Of a stretch of 64,000 nucleotides of DNA, positions 24,072 through 31,730 are shown piece by piece; within the stretch, counting starts at the first letter, position 1, and every line of letters begins with the position of its first letter. This DNA comes from Angustibacter sp049994355. GTDB taxonomy: Bacteria > Actinomycetota > Actinomycetes > Actinomycetales > Angustibacteraceae. The notes beneath the pieces are model-generated. The model searched no databases. It was not told where the DNA came from and saw nothing but the letters and a program-made list of their open reading frames with translations. Made by a program: the position numbers and the translations under genes. The stretch covers positions 2,108,001 through 2,172,000 of the forward strand of contig NZ_CP188257.1 in NCBI RefSeq assembly GCF_049994355.1, written 5' to 3'.

Positions 24072-24655
24072 GCCTGCCGACGCTGCTCGCCGTCCTGCTC
24101 GCGCTGGCGCTGCTGGCCTGGTACGTCTCGTTCTCGGCGAGCCGGCTGGACCGGCTGCACCACCGGGTCGAGGGGGCCCGCAACGCGCTGGACGCCCAGC
24201 TCGTCCGCCGTGCCGAGGCATCGATCGAGCTGGCCACCTCGGGCGCGCTCGACCCGGCGTCCGGGCTGCTGCTCGCCGACGCCGCCTCGAATGCGCTCGA
24301 GGCCGGCGAGTCCGACGCGCACGTGCCTGTGGACCTCGCCGGCCTGGACCCGGACGGGACCCGCGGCGACCGGGAGGCGGCCGAGTCGGACCTGTCCCGC
24401 GCGCTGCGCGCAACCCTGGACGGCGACGTCACAGCCGCCCTGACCGCGGACCCGCGGTTCGGACCGCTGCTGGCCAGGCTGGGCGCGGCGACCCACCGCG
24501 TGCGACTGGCTCGGCGCTTCCTGAACGGGGCGGTCACCGACGCCCAGCGGGTACGTGGCAAGCGGCTCGTGCGCTGGACGCGGCTGGCCGGCCGGGCCGC
24601 GCTACCGCGCACCTTCGAGATGGACGACGACCCACCGGCCGACCTGGCGCACTGA
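24068..24655 (+). CDS. LemA-like membrane-anchored helical protein
   Basis: A 195-residue protein starting at GTG 24068, overlapping the pimA stop. An N-terminal helix (LLAVLLALALLAWYVSFSA) is followed by SRLDRLHHRVEGARNALDAQLVRRAEASIELA, which resembles the first helix of LemA proteins (arginine-rich, NxxDxQLxRR pattern). The rest is helical, with a conserved-looking LARLGAATHRVRLARRFLNGAVTDA segment. LemA proteins have no settled function. Position between pimA and pdxS suggests an envelope role; this is inference. Confidence 0.65.
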   Translation: MSLPTLLAVLLALALLAWYVSFSASRLDRLHHRVEGARNALDAQLVRRAEASIELATSGALDPASGLLLADAASNALEAGESDAHVPVDLAGLDPDGTRGDREAAESDLSRALRATLDGDVTAALTADPRFGPLLARLGAATHRVRLARRFLNGAVTDAQRVRGKRLVRWTRLAGRAALPRTFEMDDDPPADLAH

Positions 24656-24726
24656 CGCTGACGGGGTGGCAGGGCGGCGCCGCGACGGGCTACAGCCTGG
24701 GTGTCACCCGGCGGCGGGCGCGGCCG

Positions 24727-24732
24727 TACGAT
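24727..24732 (+). promoter_or_regulatory. -10 hexamer TACGAT for pdxS
   Basis: TACGAT in the 116-nt gap before pdxS would give a leader of about 33 nt that includes the GAGG ribosome site. No -35 is evident. Confidence 0.4.
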
Positions 24733-24771
24733 GGGGACGTCGAGCCGTTTCCACACCTTGTGAGGTCTTCC

Positions 24772-25674
24772 GTGTCCAGCGACACCACCGCGCCCGTCAC
24801 CGGCACCGCCCGCGTCAAGCGCGGCATGGCCGAGATGCTCAAGGGCGGCGTCATCATGGACGTCGTCAACGTCGAGCAGGCGAAGATCGCCGAGGACGCC
24901 GGCGCCGTGGCCGTGATGGCCCTCGAGCGCGTCCCGGCCGACATCCGCGCCCAGGGCGGGGTGTCCCGGATGAGCGACCCGGACATGATCGACGGCATCA
25001 TCGAGGCGGTCTCGATCCCGGTGATGGCCAAGGCCCGCATCGGGCACTTCGTCGAGGCGCAGGTGCTGCAGTCCCTCGGCGTCGACTACGTCGACGAGTC
25101 CGAGGTGCTCACCCCGGCCGACTATGCCAACCACATCGACAAGTGGCAGTTCACCGTGCCCTTCGTCTGCGGCGCGACCAACCTCGGCGAGGCGCTGCGC
25201 CGGATCACCGAGGGCGCCGCGATGATCCGCTCCAAGGGCGAGGCCGGCACCGGTGACGTCTCCAACGCCACCACTCACATGCGCCAGATCGGCGGCGAGA
25301 TTCGCCGGCTGACCACGCTGTCCGAGGACGAGCTGTACGTCGCCGCCAAGGAGCTGCAGGCGCCGTACGACCTGGTCCGCGAGGTCGCCGAGAAGGGCAA
25401 GCTGCCTGTCGTGCTGTTCACCGCCGGCGGCATCGCCACCCCGGCGGACGCGGCCATGATGATGCAGCTCGGCGCCGAGGGCGTCTTCGTCGGCTCCGGC
25501 ATCTTCAAGTCGGGAAACCCGGCCCAGCGCGCCGAGGCGATCGTCAAGGCCACCACGTTCTTCGACGACCCCGACGTGCTGGCCAAGGTCTCGCGCGGCT
25601 TGGGCGAGGCCATGGTGGGGATCAACGTCGACGAGATCCCGCAGCCGCACCGGCTTGCTGAGCGCGGCTGGTAA
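24772..25674 (+). CDS. pdxS: Pyridoxal 5'-phosphate synthase, PdxS subunit
   Basis: A 300-residue PLP synthase subunit with TARVKRGMAEMLKGGVIMDVV at the start and active-site motifs VMAKARIGHF (first lysine) and MIRSKGEAGTGDV (second lysine region), plus GIATPADAAMMMQLGAEGVFVGSGIF. It combines ribose 5-phosphate, glyceraldehyde 3-phosphate and ammonia from PdxT. GTG 24772 is chosen over GTG 24760, as GAGG lies 6 nt upstream. pdxT is encoded about 2 kb away, separated by a minus-strand kynureninase locus. Confidence 0.96.
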   Translation: MSSDTTAPVTGTARVKRGMAEMLKGGVIMDVVNVEQAKIAEDAGAVAVMALERVPADIRAQGGVSRMSDPDMIDGIIEAVSIPVMAKARIGHFVEAQVLQSLGVDYVDESEVLTPADYANHIDKWQFTVPFVCGATNLGEALRRITEGAAMIRSKGEAGTGDVSNATTHMRQIGGEIRRLTTLSEDELYVAAKELQAPYDLVREVAEKGKLPVVLFTAGGIATPADAAMMMQLGAEGVFVGSGIFKSGNPAQRAEAIVKATTFFDDPDVLAKVSRGLGEAMVGINVDEIPQPHRLAERGW

Positions 25675-25677
25675 AGG

Positions 25678-25693
25678 CCCGCTCGCTCGGGCT
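25678..25693. terminator. Short hairpin between convergent pdxS and kynU
   Basis: A 5-bp GC stem (GCCCG/CGGGC) with a 6-nt loop fills the 24-nt gap between two convergent stops. It is weak, without a U-run on either strand, and may act bidirectionally. Confidence 0.35.
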
Positions 25694-25698
25694 GAAGG

Positions 25699-26949
25699 CT
25701 ACGTGACGGTGGAGCGGGTCGCGTAGCGGGCGTCCAGGTGCTCCTGGCCGTCGAGCACGGCGGCCAGGTGCTCGGCCGCGCGCAGTGCGTCCGCGTGCGA
25801 GAGGTACAGCGGCGCGAAGCCGAGCCGCACGATGTTCGGCTCGCGGAAGTCGCCGACCACACCACGCTCGATCAGCGCCTGCACCACCCCGTACGCCTGC
25901 GGGTGTCGCAGTGCGATCTGGGAGCCTCGCGCGCCGTCGTCCAGCGGAGTGGCGATGTCCGAGCCGGGCACCAGCTCCTCGAGGCACTCGACGAAGAAGC
26001 CGGTCAGCGACAACGACTTCGCCCGCACGTCCGACATGTCGAGCCCGTCGTAGGCGTGCAGCGCCTCCTCCAGCGCGAGCATGGACAGCAACGGGGGAGT
26101 GCCGACCCGGGTGCGGGTGATGCCGGCCGCCGGCTCGAAGCTGCCCTCCATAGCGAACGGCCGGGCGTGCCCGTGCCACCCGGTCAGCGGCTGGTCGAAC
26201 GAGTCCTGGTGGCGAGCCGCGACGTAGATGAAGGCCGGTGCACCCGGTCCACCGTTGAGGTACTTGTAGCCGCAGCCCACCGCAAGGTCGACCTCGTTCG
26301 CGTCCAAAGCGACCGGCAGTGCACCGGCCGAGTGGCACAGGTCCCACAGCGACAGCGCGCCCGCCGCATGGGTGGCCCGAGTGATGCCCGGTAGGTCCCA
26401 CAGCTCGCCCGTGCGGTAGTCCACGTGCGACAGCGAAACCAGCGCGACCTCGTCGCCGCGCTCGAGCAGCACGTCGAGCACGCCGTCCGGGCGCGAGTGC
26501 ACGATCTCCAGCCCGGCCAGGGCTGCGGCTCCCTCGAGCACGTACTGGTCCGTCGGGAACACGCCCGGGTCGCTGACCACCAGCCCCCGCCCGGGGCGCA
26601 GCCGGGCCGCCGCCACGTAGCACTTGAACAGGTTCACCGACGTGGTGTCCCCGACGCTGACCTGGCCCTGGGCGGCGCCCACGAGCGCCGCGACCGCCTC
26701 GCCGATCCGGGTCGGAGCACCCCACCAGTCGTGCAGGTTCCAGGACGCGATCAGGTCGCTGCCCCACTGCTGGCGGACGACGTCGGCCACCGCCGCCGGG
26801 ACGCTCGCCGGCATCGCACCCAGCGAGTTGCCGTCCAGGTAGATGACACCCCCGGGCAGGTCGAACCGGTCGCGGGCGTGGGCGACTGGGTCCGCCGCAT
26901 CGAGGGCAGCGGCGCGATCGGCGAGGTTGCTCCTGGCGGGGTTGCTCAT
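25699..26949 (-). CDS. kynU: Kynureninase
   Basis: A 416-residue fold-type I PLP enzyme. YLDGNSLGAMP (37-47), ASWNLHDWWGAP, SLSHVDYRTGELWDL, LWDLCHSAGALPVAL and GCGYKYLNGGPGAPAFIYV (Lys229 as PLP lysine) are kynureninase signatures. It cleaves kynurenine or 3-hydroxykynurenine to anthranilate-type products plus alanine. No other kynurenine-pathway gene lies nearby. ATG 26949 has TACGGT 6 nt upstream, the same leaderless spacing as elsewhere. However, the frame continues upstream without a stop into a GNAT domain (see the next feature), so a longer form may also be made. Confidence 0.9.
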   Translation of the reverse strand: MSNPARSNLADRAAALDAADPVAHARDRFDLPGGVIYLDGNSLGAMPASVPAAVADVVRQQWGSDLIASWNLHDWWGAPTRIGEAVAALVGAAQGQVSVGDTTSVNLFKCYVAAARLRPGRGLVVSDPGVFPTDQYVLEGAAALAGLEIVHSRPDGVLDVLLERGDEVALVSLSHVDYRTGELWDLPGITRATHAAGALSLWDLCHSAGALPVALDANEVDLAVGCGYKYLNGGPGAPAFIYVAARHQDSFDQPLTGWHGHARPFAMEGSFEPAAGITRTRVGTPPLLSMLALEEALHAYDGLDMSDVRAKSLSLTGFFVECLEELVPGSDIATPLDDGARGSQIALRHPQAYGVVQALIERGVVGDFREPNIVRLGFAPLYLSHADALRAAEHLAAVLDGQEHLDARYATRSTVT

Positions 26950-27531
26950 GGCGGAACCGTACCGATCGTCGTCCGGACGACAGGACCACACGTCGCGGCT
27001 GATCGCGTAGAGCACGTGTCGCTGGCCGTGCCAGCCGGGCGTGCGGGGATGGTCGAAGTCGCGCTCGGGACGGTGGGTGAGCCCCAGCTTGGTCATCACC
27101 CGCCGAGACCTGGCGTTGGCGGTCGTGGTGAAGGAGACCACCTCGTCGAGGCCGAGCCCGTCGAAGCCGACCTCCAAGGCGGCGCGGGCGGCCTCCGGTG
27201 CGAAGCCCTGCCCCCAGTGGGCCCGCGCGAGCCGCCACCCGACCTCGACGCACGGCGACGGCGGCAGGTCGTCCGCCGGGCTCAGGCCGGTGAAGCCGAT
27301 GAAGTCCCCGGTGTCGAGGCGCTCCACCGCCCACAGGCCCCAGCCGCGCTCGTCCAGGGCACTCTCCAACCGGTCCACCATCGCGTCGCTCGACGCGCGG
27401 TCCAGCGGGTGCGGGAAGTGGCGCATCACCTCGGGGTCGGCGTTGAGCGCGGCGTACGGCCGGCGGTCGGCGTCCGTCCAGTGCCGCAGCAGCAGCCGGG
27501 AGGTGCGGAGCTCGTCGAATCTCGGGGCCAC
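25699..27531 (-). CDS. Long form: RimJ/RimL-type GNAT acetyltransferase fused in frame to kynureninase
   Basis: From GTG 27531 the frame runs 610 codons. Residues 1-180 are a complete RimJ/RimL-type GNAT: ELRTSRLLLRHWTDADRRP, CVEVGWRLARAHWGQGFAPEAARA (acetyl-CoA loop) and ARSRRVMTKLGL, ending HVLYAISRDVW, where stand-alone relatives usually stop. A linker of about 12 residues (SCRPDDDRYGSA) leads directly to the kynureninase Met. No stop codon lies between the domains. GTG 27531 has TACGGT 6 nt upstream. This is either a genuine bifunctional protein or a GNAT read through into kynU; substrate linkage is unknown. Confidence 0.6.
   Translation of the reverse strand: MAPRFDELRTSRLLLRHWTDADRRPYAALNADPEVMRHFPHPLDRASSDAMVDRLESALDERGWGLWAVERLDTGDFIGFTGLSPADDLPPSPCVEVGWRLARAHWGQGFAPEAARAALEVGFDGLGLDEVVSFTTTANARSRRVMTKLGLTHRPERDFDHPRTPGWHGQRHVLYAISRDVWSCRPDDDRYGSAMSNPARSNLADRAAALDAADPVAHARDRFDLPGGVIYLDGNSLGAMPASVPAAVADVVRQQWGSDLIASWNLHDWWGAPTRIGEAVAALVGAAQGQVSVGDTTSVNLFKCYVAAARLRPGRGLVVSDPGVFPTDQYVLEGAAALAGLEIVHSRPDGVLDVLLERGDEVALVSLSHVDYRTGELWDLPGITRATHAAGALSLWDLCHSAGALPVALDANEVDLAVGCGYKYLNGGPGAPAFIYVAARHQDSFDQPLTGWHGHARPFAMEGSFEPAAGITRTRVGTPPLLSMLALEEALHAYDGLDMSDVRAKSLSLTGFFVECLEELVPGSDIATPLDDGARGSQIALRHPQAYGVVQALIERGVVGDFREPNIVRLGFAPLYLSHADALRAAEHLAAVLDGQEHLDARYATRSTVT
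26956..26961 (-). promoter_or_regulatory. Internal -10 hexamer TACGGT before kynU ATG
   Basis: TACGGT ends 6 nt before ATG 26949 on the minus strand, inside the GNAT-KynU linker. It could initiate a separate leaderless kynU mRNA. Confidence 0.4.
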
Positions 27532-27537
27532 CCCAGC

Positions 27538-27543
27538 ACCGTA
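27538..27543 (-). promoter_or_regulatory. -10 hexamer TACGGT, leaderless start of GNAT-KynU frame
   Basis: TACGGT ends 6 nt before GTG 27531. It is divergent from the pdxT promoter about 90 bp away. Confidence 0.45.
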
Positions 27544-27626
27544 CGACCTGCCCCGAACGAGCTTGCGGCACGCGGACTCCCCGGTGCACTGCACGCCCGC
27601 CTCGCAGCTCGGTCTGAGCCGGCACC

Positions 27627-27632
27627 TACGCT
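27627..27632 (+). promoter_or_regulatory. -10 hexamer TACGCT, leaderless start of pdxT
   Basis: TACGCT ends 8 nt before GTG 27641, and no Shine-Dalgarno site is present. Confidence 0.45.
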
Positions 27633-27640
27633 TGGCCACT

Positions 27641-28249
27641 GTGACCTCAGATCCCGTCATCGGCGTCCTGGCCCTGCAGGGTGACGTGCGCGAGCACCTG
27701 TCCGTGCTGGCGTCCTGCGGAGTGCTGGCTCGGCCGGTCCGCCGCCAGTCCGAGCTCGAGGACCTGGACGGCATCGTGCTGCCCGGCGGCGAGTCCACCA
27801 CCATCGACAAGCTGTCCCGGATCTTCGAGGTGCGCGAGCCCCTTGTCGCGATGCTCCGGGCCGGCTTGCCCGCCTACGGCGCGTGCGCCGGGATGATCAT
27901 GCTCGCCGACCGGATCCTGGACGGCCGTTCCGACCAGCAGACCTTCGGTGGGCTGGACATCACGGTCCGGCGCAACGCGTTCGGTCGACAGGTCGCCTCG
28001 TTCGAGGAGGACCTGCACCTGGACGGCGTGGACGGCGGACCGGTGCGCGCCGTGTTCATCAGGGCGCCGTGGGTGGAGCAGGCGGGCGATGGGGTCGAGG
28101 TGATCGGCCGCGTCGAGGGGGGGCCGGCCGAAGGTAGGATCGTCGCCGTCCGCCAGGGCGGGCTGCTGGCGACGTCGTTCCACCCCGAGGTGACCGGTGA
28201 CGCCCGCGTGCACGAATTGTTCGTCGAGATGGTGAGGGAGCGTTCATGA
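27641..28249 (+). CDS. pdxT: Pyridoxal 5'-phosphate synthase glutaminase subunit PdxT
   Basis: A 202-residue class I glutamine amidotransferase. It has IGVLALQGDVREH at the start, GGESTTIDKL, nucleophile Cys in YGACAGMIML, and the His-Glu pair in SFHPEVTGD. It supplies ammonia to the PdxS ring. Its stop overlaps yebC as ATGA, so the two are coupled. Confidence 0.95.
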   Translation: MTSDPVIGVLALQGDVREHLSVLASCGVLARPVRRQSELEDLDGIVLPGGESTTIDKLSRIFEVREPLVAMLRAGLPAYGACAGMIMLADRILDGRSDQQTFGGLDITVRRNAFGRQVASFEEDLHLDGVDGGPVRAVFIRAPWVEQAGDGVEVIGRVEGGPAEGRIVAVRQGGLLATSFHPEVTGDARVHELFVEMVRERS

Positions 28250-29010
28250 GCGGCCACTCCAAGTGGGCGACCACCAAGCACCAGAAGGCCGCCAAGGACG
28301 CCAAGCGCAGCAAGGTGTTCGCCAAGCTCATCAAGAACATCGAGGTCGCCGCGCGCACCGGCGGTGGCGACCCAGGGGGCAACCCGACCCTCTACGACGC
28401 CATCCAGAAGGCGAAGAAGACCTCGGTCCCGAACGAGAACATCGACCGCGCGGTCAAGCGCGGCTCAGGGGCCGAGGCAGGCGGTTCGGACTGGCAGACG
28501 ATCATCTACGAGGGCTACGGCCCCGGTGGCGTCGCGTTCCTCGTCGAGTGCCTGACCGACAACAGGAACCGTGCCGCGATGGAGGTCCGGACCGCGCTGA
28601 CCCGCGCCGGCGGCAGCCTGGCCGACCCCGGCAGCGTCTCCTACCTGTTCTCCCGCAAGGGCGTGGTCCTGCTGGACAAGAGCCAGGACGGGCGCGAGCT
28701 GACCGAGGACGACGTGATGGAGGCGGTGCTGGACGCCGGCGCCGAGGAGGTCAACGACAACGGCGACACCTGGGAGGTGGTCAGCGAGCCGACCGACCTG
28801 GTCGCCGTCCGGACCTCGCTGCAGGACGCCGGGATCGACTACGAGTCGGCCGAGGCCCAGTTCGTGCCGAGCACCCAGATCGAGCTGGACGTCGACGGCG
28901 CCAAGAAGGTCTTCAAGCTGATCGACGCGCTCGAGGACAGCGACGACGTGCAGAACGTCTTCGCGAACTTCGACGTGTCCGACGAGACGATGGAGCTCGT
29001 GGACGCCTAG
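28246..29010 (+). CDS. yebC: YebC/PmpR family protein
   Basis: A 254-residue protein of normal length with MSGHSKWATTKHQKAAKDAKR, NVPNENIDRAVKRG-like SVPNENIDRAVKRGSG and ALIEEYGPGGVAFLVE-like YEGYGPGGVAFLVECLTDN. YebC proteins were annotated as transcriptional regulators; more recent work shows that YebC-type proteins help ribosomes through polyproline stretches. Several window proteins carry Pro-rich tracts. The gene is conserved just upstream of ruvC across actinobacteria. The last codon and stop form TAG/CTA, shared with a small minus-strand ORF. Confidence 0.94.
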   Translation: MSGHSKWATTKHQKAAKDAKRSKVFAKLIKNIEVAARTGGGDPGGNPTLYDAIQKAKKTSVPNENIDRAVKRGSGAEAGGSDWQTIIYEGYGPGGVAFLVECLTDNRNRAAMEVRTALTRAGGSLADPGSVSYLFSRKGVVLLDKSQDGRELTEDDVMEAVLDAGAEEVNDNGDTWEVVSEPTDLVAVRTSLQDAGIDYESAEAQFVPSTQIELDVDGAKKVFKLIDALEDSDDVQNVFANFDVSDETMELVDA

Positions 29011-29171
29011 AAGGCAGCCGGCGCGAAGTACAGCTCCGGCGGCAGCGGCGGCTCCTGCTCCGGCGGCGGCGGGCTCGCCGGCACGGAGGTGGACCAGCTC
29101 TCCGGTCCCGGAGCATCGGGCAGTCGGCTGAAGTCCCGCACCAGCTCCTGCGCCTGTGACGTCGGTGCCAT
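29007..29171 (-). CDS. Putative 54-residue acidic Pro/Gln-rich protein
   Basis: ATG 29171 opens a 55-codon frame with strong GC bias at third positions, ending in TAG at 29009-29007, palindromically overlapping the yebC stop. The peptide begins MAPTSQAQELVRDFSRLP, continues with an acidic/proline-rich run (PPPPEQEPPLPPELYF) and ends APAAF. No ribosome site precedes it. Codon bias favours a real gene, but the size is small and no family is recognised. It would be divergent from ruvC. Confidence 0.4.
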   Translation of the reverse strand: MAPTSQAQELVRDFSRLPDAPGPESWSTSVPASPPPPEQEPPLPPELYFAPAAF

Positions 29172-29258
29172 GTGCGTCAGTGTGCGTGCTGGTGCGGCGT
29201 CTGTCGAGAGCTGAGCGGGTGTCCGGCGCGCCGCCCACCCCTTCTCGCGCGCGCTGTG

Positions 29259-29264
29259 TAGCGT
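29259..29264 (+). promoter_or_regulatory. -10 hexamer TAGCGT of the ruvCAB operon
   Basis: TAGCGT precedes a predicted start of transcription near 29271, exactly where the LexA box begins. The GGAGG site for ruvC follows. Confidence 0.5.
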
Positions 29265-29270
29265 TGGCGC

Positions 29271-29286
29271 CCGAACAGGTGTTCGG
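29271..29286. promoter_or_regulatory. LexA (SOS) box upstream of ruvC
   Basis: The sequence CCGAACAGGTGTTCGG contains CGAAC-N4-GTTCG, the Gram-positive/actinobacterial LexA operator core, as a perfect 16-bp palindrome outside the 4-bp spacer. It is 18 nt before the ruvC start and overlaps the presumed transcription start, a position for repression. RuvCAB Holliday-junction genes are known SOS targets. Confidence 0.82.
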
Positions 29287-29303
29287 ATGGCTGGAGGGCT
29301 GCA

Positions 29304-29843
29304 GTGCGCGTGCTGGGCGTGGATCCCGGGTTGACCCGCTGTGGTGTCGGCGTCGTCGACGGCGCCCCCGGGCGCCCGCTGCAGCTGGTCGCGGTCGACG
29401 TGCTGCGCACCCCGCCCACGCTGGACGTGGCCCGTCGGCTGCGCCAGCTCGAGGAGGGTCTGGAGCAGTGGCTGTCGGCGACGTCACCGGACGTGGTGGC
29501 CGTCGAGCGCGTGTTCAGCCAGCACAACGTGCGCACCGTGATGGGCACCGCCCAGGCCTCCGCGGTGGCCATGCTGGTCGCCGCGCGCCGCGGGCTGCCG
29601 GTCGCGCTGCACACCCCGAGCGAGGTCAAGGCGGCGGTCAGCGGCAACGGCCGGGCCGACAAGGCGCAGGTCGCGGCGATGGTCACCAGACTTCTGCGGC
29701 TGGACGCAGCACCCAAGCCCGCCGACGCCAGCGACGCGCTGGCGCTGGCCATCTGCCACGTCTGGCGAGGCGGGTCGGCGGCCCGGATCGAGGCCGCGCT
29801 GGCCAAGGCCGCCCAAGGATCGGCCCAAGGAGCAGCCCGATGA
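29304..29843 (+). CDS. ruvC: Holliday junction resolvase RuvC
   Basis: A 179-residue endonuclease with acidic active-site residues Asp7 (GVDPGLTRCG), Glu68 (VVAVERVFSQHN), Asp141 and Asp144 (DASDALALAICH). It cuts Holliday junctions made mobile by RuvAB. GTG 29304 follows GGAGG with a 7-nt gap. Its stop overlaps ruvA as ATGA. It is the first gene of a LexA-controlled operon. Confidence 0.96.
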   Translation: MRVLGVDPGLTRCGVGVVDGAPGRPLQLVAVDVLRTPPTLDVARRLRQLEEGLEQWLSATSPDVVAVERVFSQHNVRTVMGTAQASAVAMLVAARRGLPVALHTPSEVKAAVSGNGRADKAQVAAMVTRLLRLDAAPKPADASDALALAICHVWRGGSAARIEAALAKAAQGSAQGAAR

Positions 29844-30445
29844 TCGCGTCGGTGAGCGGCGTCGTCCGTCAGGTCCGGCTGGACGCGGCCGTCATCTCGG
29901 TCGGTGGCGTCGGGATGCTGGTCCAGGCCAGCCCGCGCACCCTGGCCGGACTGCGCGAGGGCAAGCCCGCCGAGCTGGCTACCTCCCTCGTCGTCCGCGA
30001 GGACTCGCTGACCCTGTTCGGGTTCACCGACGACGACGAGCGGTCCACTTTCGAGGCGCTGCAGTCCGTCTCGGGCATCGGCCCGCGGCTCGCGCTGTCC
30101 CTGCTCGCGGTGCACGAGCCCGAGGCGTTGCGCCGCGCGATCGCCACCGACGACCTGGCGGCACTTCGCAAGGTGCCGGGCGTCGGGCTGAAGAGCGCAC
30201 AGCGGATGGTGCTGGAGCTCAAGGGCAAGCTCGGGCTGCCCGGTGCACCGGGCTCGGCCCCGGCCGCCGCGCCCGAGCCGGACGACGAGAGCTGGCGCGG
30301 GCAGGTCCGGGACGCACTCGTGGGACTGGGCTGGGCTGCCAAGGCCGCCGACGACGCCATCACCAAGGTGGCTCCGCCGGCCGGTGAGCCCGTCGACGTC
30401 CCAGCCGTTCTGCGCGCCGCCCTGCAACGTCTGGGCCGGGCATGA
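29840..30445 (+). CDS. ruvA: Holliday junction branch-migration subunit RuvA
   Basis: A 201-residue protein with the N-terminal OB fold (MIASVSGVVRQVRLDAAVIS), two helix-hairpin-helix motifs (VSGIGPRLALSLL and VPGVGLKSAQRMVLELKGKL), a Pro/Ala linker and a C-terminal RuvB-contact domain (DALVGLGWAAKAADDAI). It binds the four-way junction as a tetramer. It overlaps ruvC and ruvB by four bases each. Confidence 0.96.
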   Translation: MIASVSGVVRQVRLDAAVISVGGVGMLVQASPRTLAGLREGKPAELATSLVVREDSLTLFGFTDDDERSTFEALQSVSGIGPRLALSLLAVHEPEALRRAIATDDLAALRKVPGVGLKSAQRMVLELKGKLGLPGAPGSAPAAAPEPDDESWRGQVRDALVGLGWAAKAADDAITKVAPPAGEPVDVPAVLRAALQRLGRA

Positions 30446-31575
30446 GCCCCGAGCTGAGCGACGACTTCGACATGCCGCCGCGGGTCGTGACCGGCGACGC
30501 GGACGCCGACGAGCGGGCGGTCGAGAGCGCCCTGCGACCGACCCGGCTGGACGAGCTGGTCGGCCAGGTCCGGGTGCGCGACCAGCTCGACCTCGTGCTG
30601 CAGGCGGCGCGCCGGCGCGGCACGGCTCCGGACCACGTGCTGCTGTCCGGGCCGCCCGGGCTGGGCAAGACCACGCTGGCGCTGATCATCGGCGCCGAGA
30701 TGTCGGCGCCGGTGCGGGTGACCAGCGGGCCGGCCATCCAGCACGCCGGTGACCTGGCCGCGATCCTGTCCTCGCTGGCCGAGGGTGAGGTGCTCTTCCT
30801 CGATGAGATCCATCGGATGTCCCGCCCCGCGGAGGAGATGCTCTATCTGGCGATGGAGGACTTCCGGGTCGACGTCGTGGTGGGCAAGGGGCCTGGTGCC
30901 ACCGCCATCCCGCTGGAGCTGCCCCGGTTCACCCTCGTCGGCGCCACCACCCGTTCCGGCCTGCTGCCGGCACCGCTGCGCGACCGCTTCGGCTTCACCG
31001 CTCACCTCGACTTCTACAGCCCCGAAGAGCTGGACCAGCTGCTGCACCGCTCGGCCAGGTTGCTCGGCCTCGAGCTGCACCAGGCGGCGTCCACCGAGAT
31101 CGCCGGCCGCTCGCGCGGCACGCCGCGGATCGCCAACCGGCTGTTGCGCCGGGTGCGGGACTGGGCGCAGGTGCACGGCGAGGGAGTCATCGACCTGGCC
31201 GCCGCGCGAGCGGCACTCGAGCTGTACGACGTGGACGAGGCCGGCCTGGACCGGCTGGACCGAGCGGTCCTGCAGGCGTTGTGCACCCGGTTCGGTGGTG
31301 GCCCGGTCGGCCTGGCCACGCTGGCCGTGTCCGTGGGGGAGGAGACCGAGACGGTGGAGACCGTCGTCGAGCCCTTCCTCGTGCGCGAGGGGCTGCTGCT
31401 GCGGACTCCCCGCGGTCGGGCGGCCACCCCGCAGGCCTGGGCACACCTGGGCCTGACGCCGCCGCGGCCCGCTGCCGGCACGTCGGCGCAGCTCAACCTG
31501 CTCGAGGAGTCCGCCGATGGAACCTTGGGGGTGGACGTCGACGTTCCCCCTTCGGGCAGCGATCGATTCCGCTGA
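30442..31575 (+). CDS. ruvB: Holliday junction branch-migration ATPase RuvB
   Basis: A 377-residue AAA+ motor: LRPTRLDELVGQ start, Walker A GPPGLGKTTLA, Walker B LFLDEIHRM, sensor LVGATTRSG and C-terminal winged helix (RFGGGPVGLATLA). It is slightly longer than the usual 335-350 residues because of an acidic N-terminal extension and a low-complexity C-terminal tail after TPQAWAHLGL. It drives branch migration on RuvA-bound junctions. Confidence 0.97.
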   Translation: MSPELSDDFDMPPRVVTGDADADERAVESALRPTRLDELVGQVRVRDQLDLVLQAARRRGTAPDHVLLSGPPGLGKTTLALIIGAEMSAPVRVTSGPAIQHAGDLAAILSSLAEGEVLFLDEIHRMSRPAEEMLYLAMEDFRVDVVVGKGPGATAIPLELPRFTLVGATTRSGLLPAPLRDRFGFTAHLDFYSPEELDQLLHRSARLLGLELHQAASTEIAGRSRGTPRIANRLLRRVRDWAQVHGEGVIDLAAARAALELYDVDEAGLDRLDRAVLQALCTRFGGGPVGLATLAVSVGEETETVETVVEPFLVREGLLLRTPRGRAATPQAWAHLGLTPPRPAAGTSAQLNLLEESADGTLGVDVDVPPSGSDRFR

Positions 31576-31636
31576 CCTGTACCCATTCGTTGCCATTCCG
31601 TGTCCGCACGGTTTTGGCGCCTCGGCGAGGCTCACA

Positions 31637-31642
31637 TAGACT
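31637..31642 (+). promoter_or_regulatory. -10 hexamer TAGACT for yajC-secDF-apt
   Basis: TAGACT in the 154-nt gap after ruvB implies a leader of roughly 80 nt before yajC. No clear -35 or riboswitch-like structure was seen. Confidence 0.4.
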
Positions 31643-31730
31643 CGCCTGTTGGCCCAGCAGTCCAAGAAGGACGAACGGGACGTACCCGACATTGACCGGT
31701 GCAGAGCACCGGCGGAAGGAACCTGGGCGC

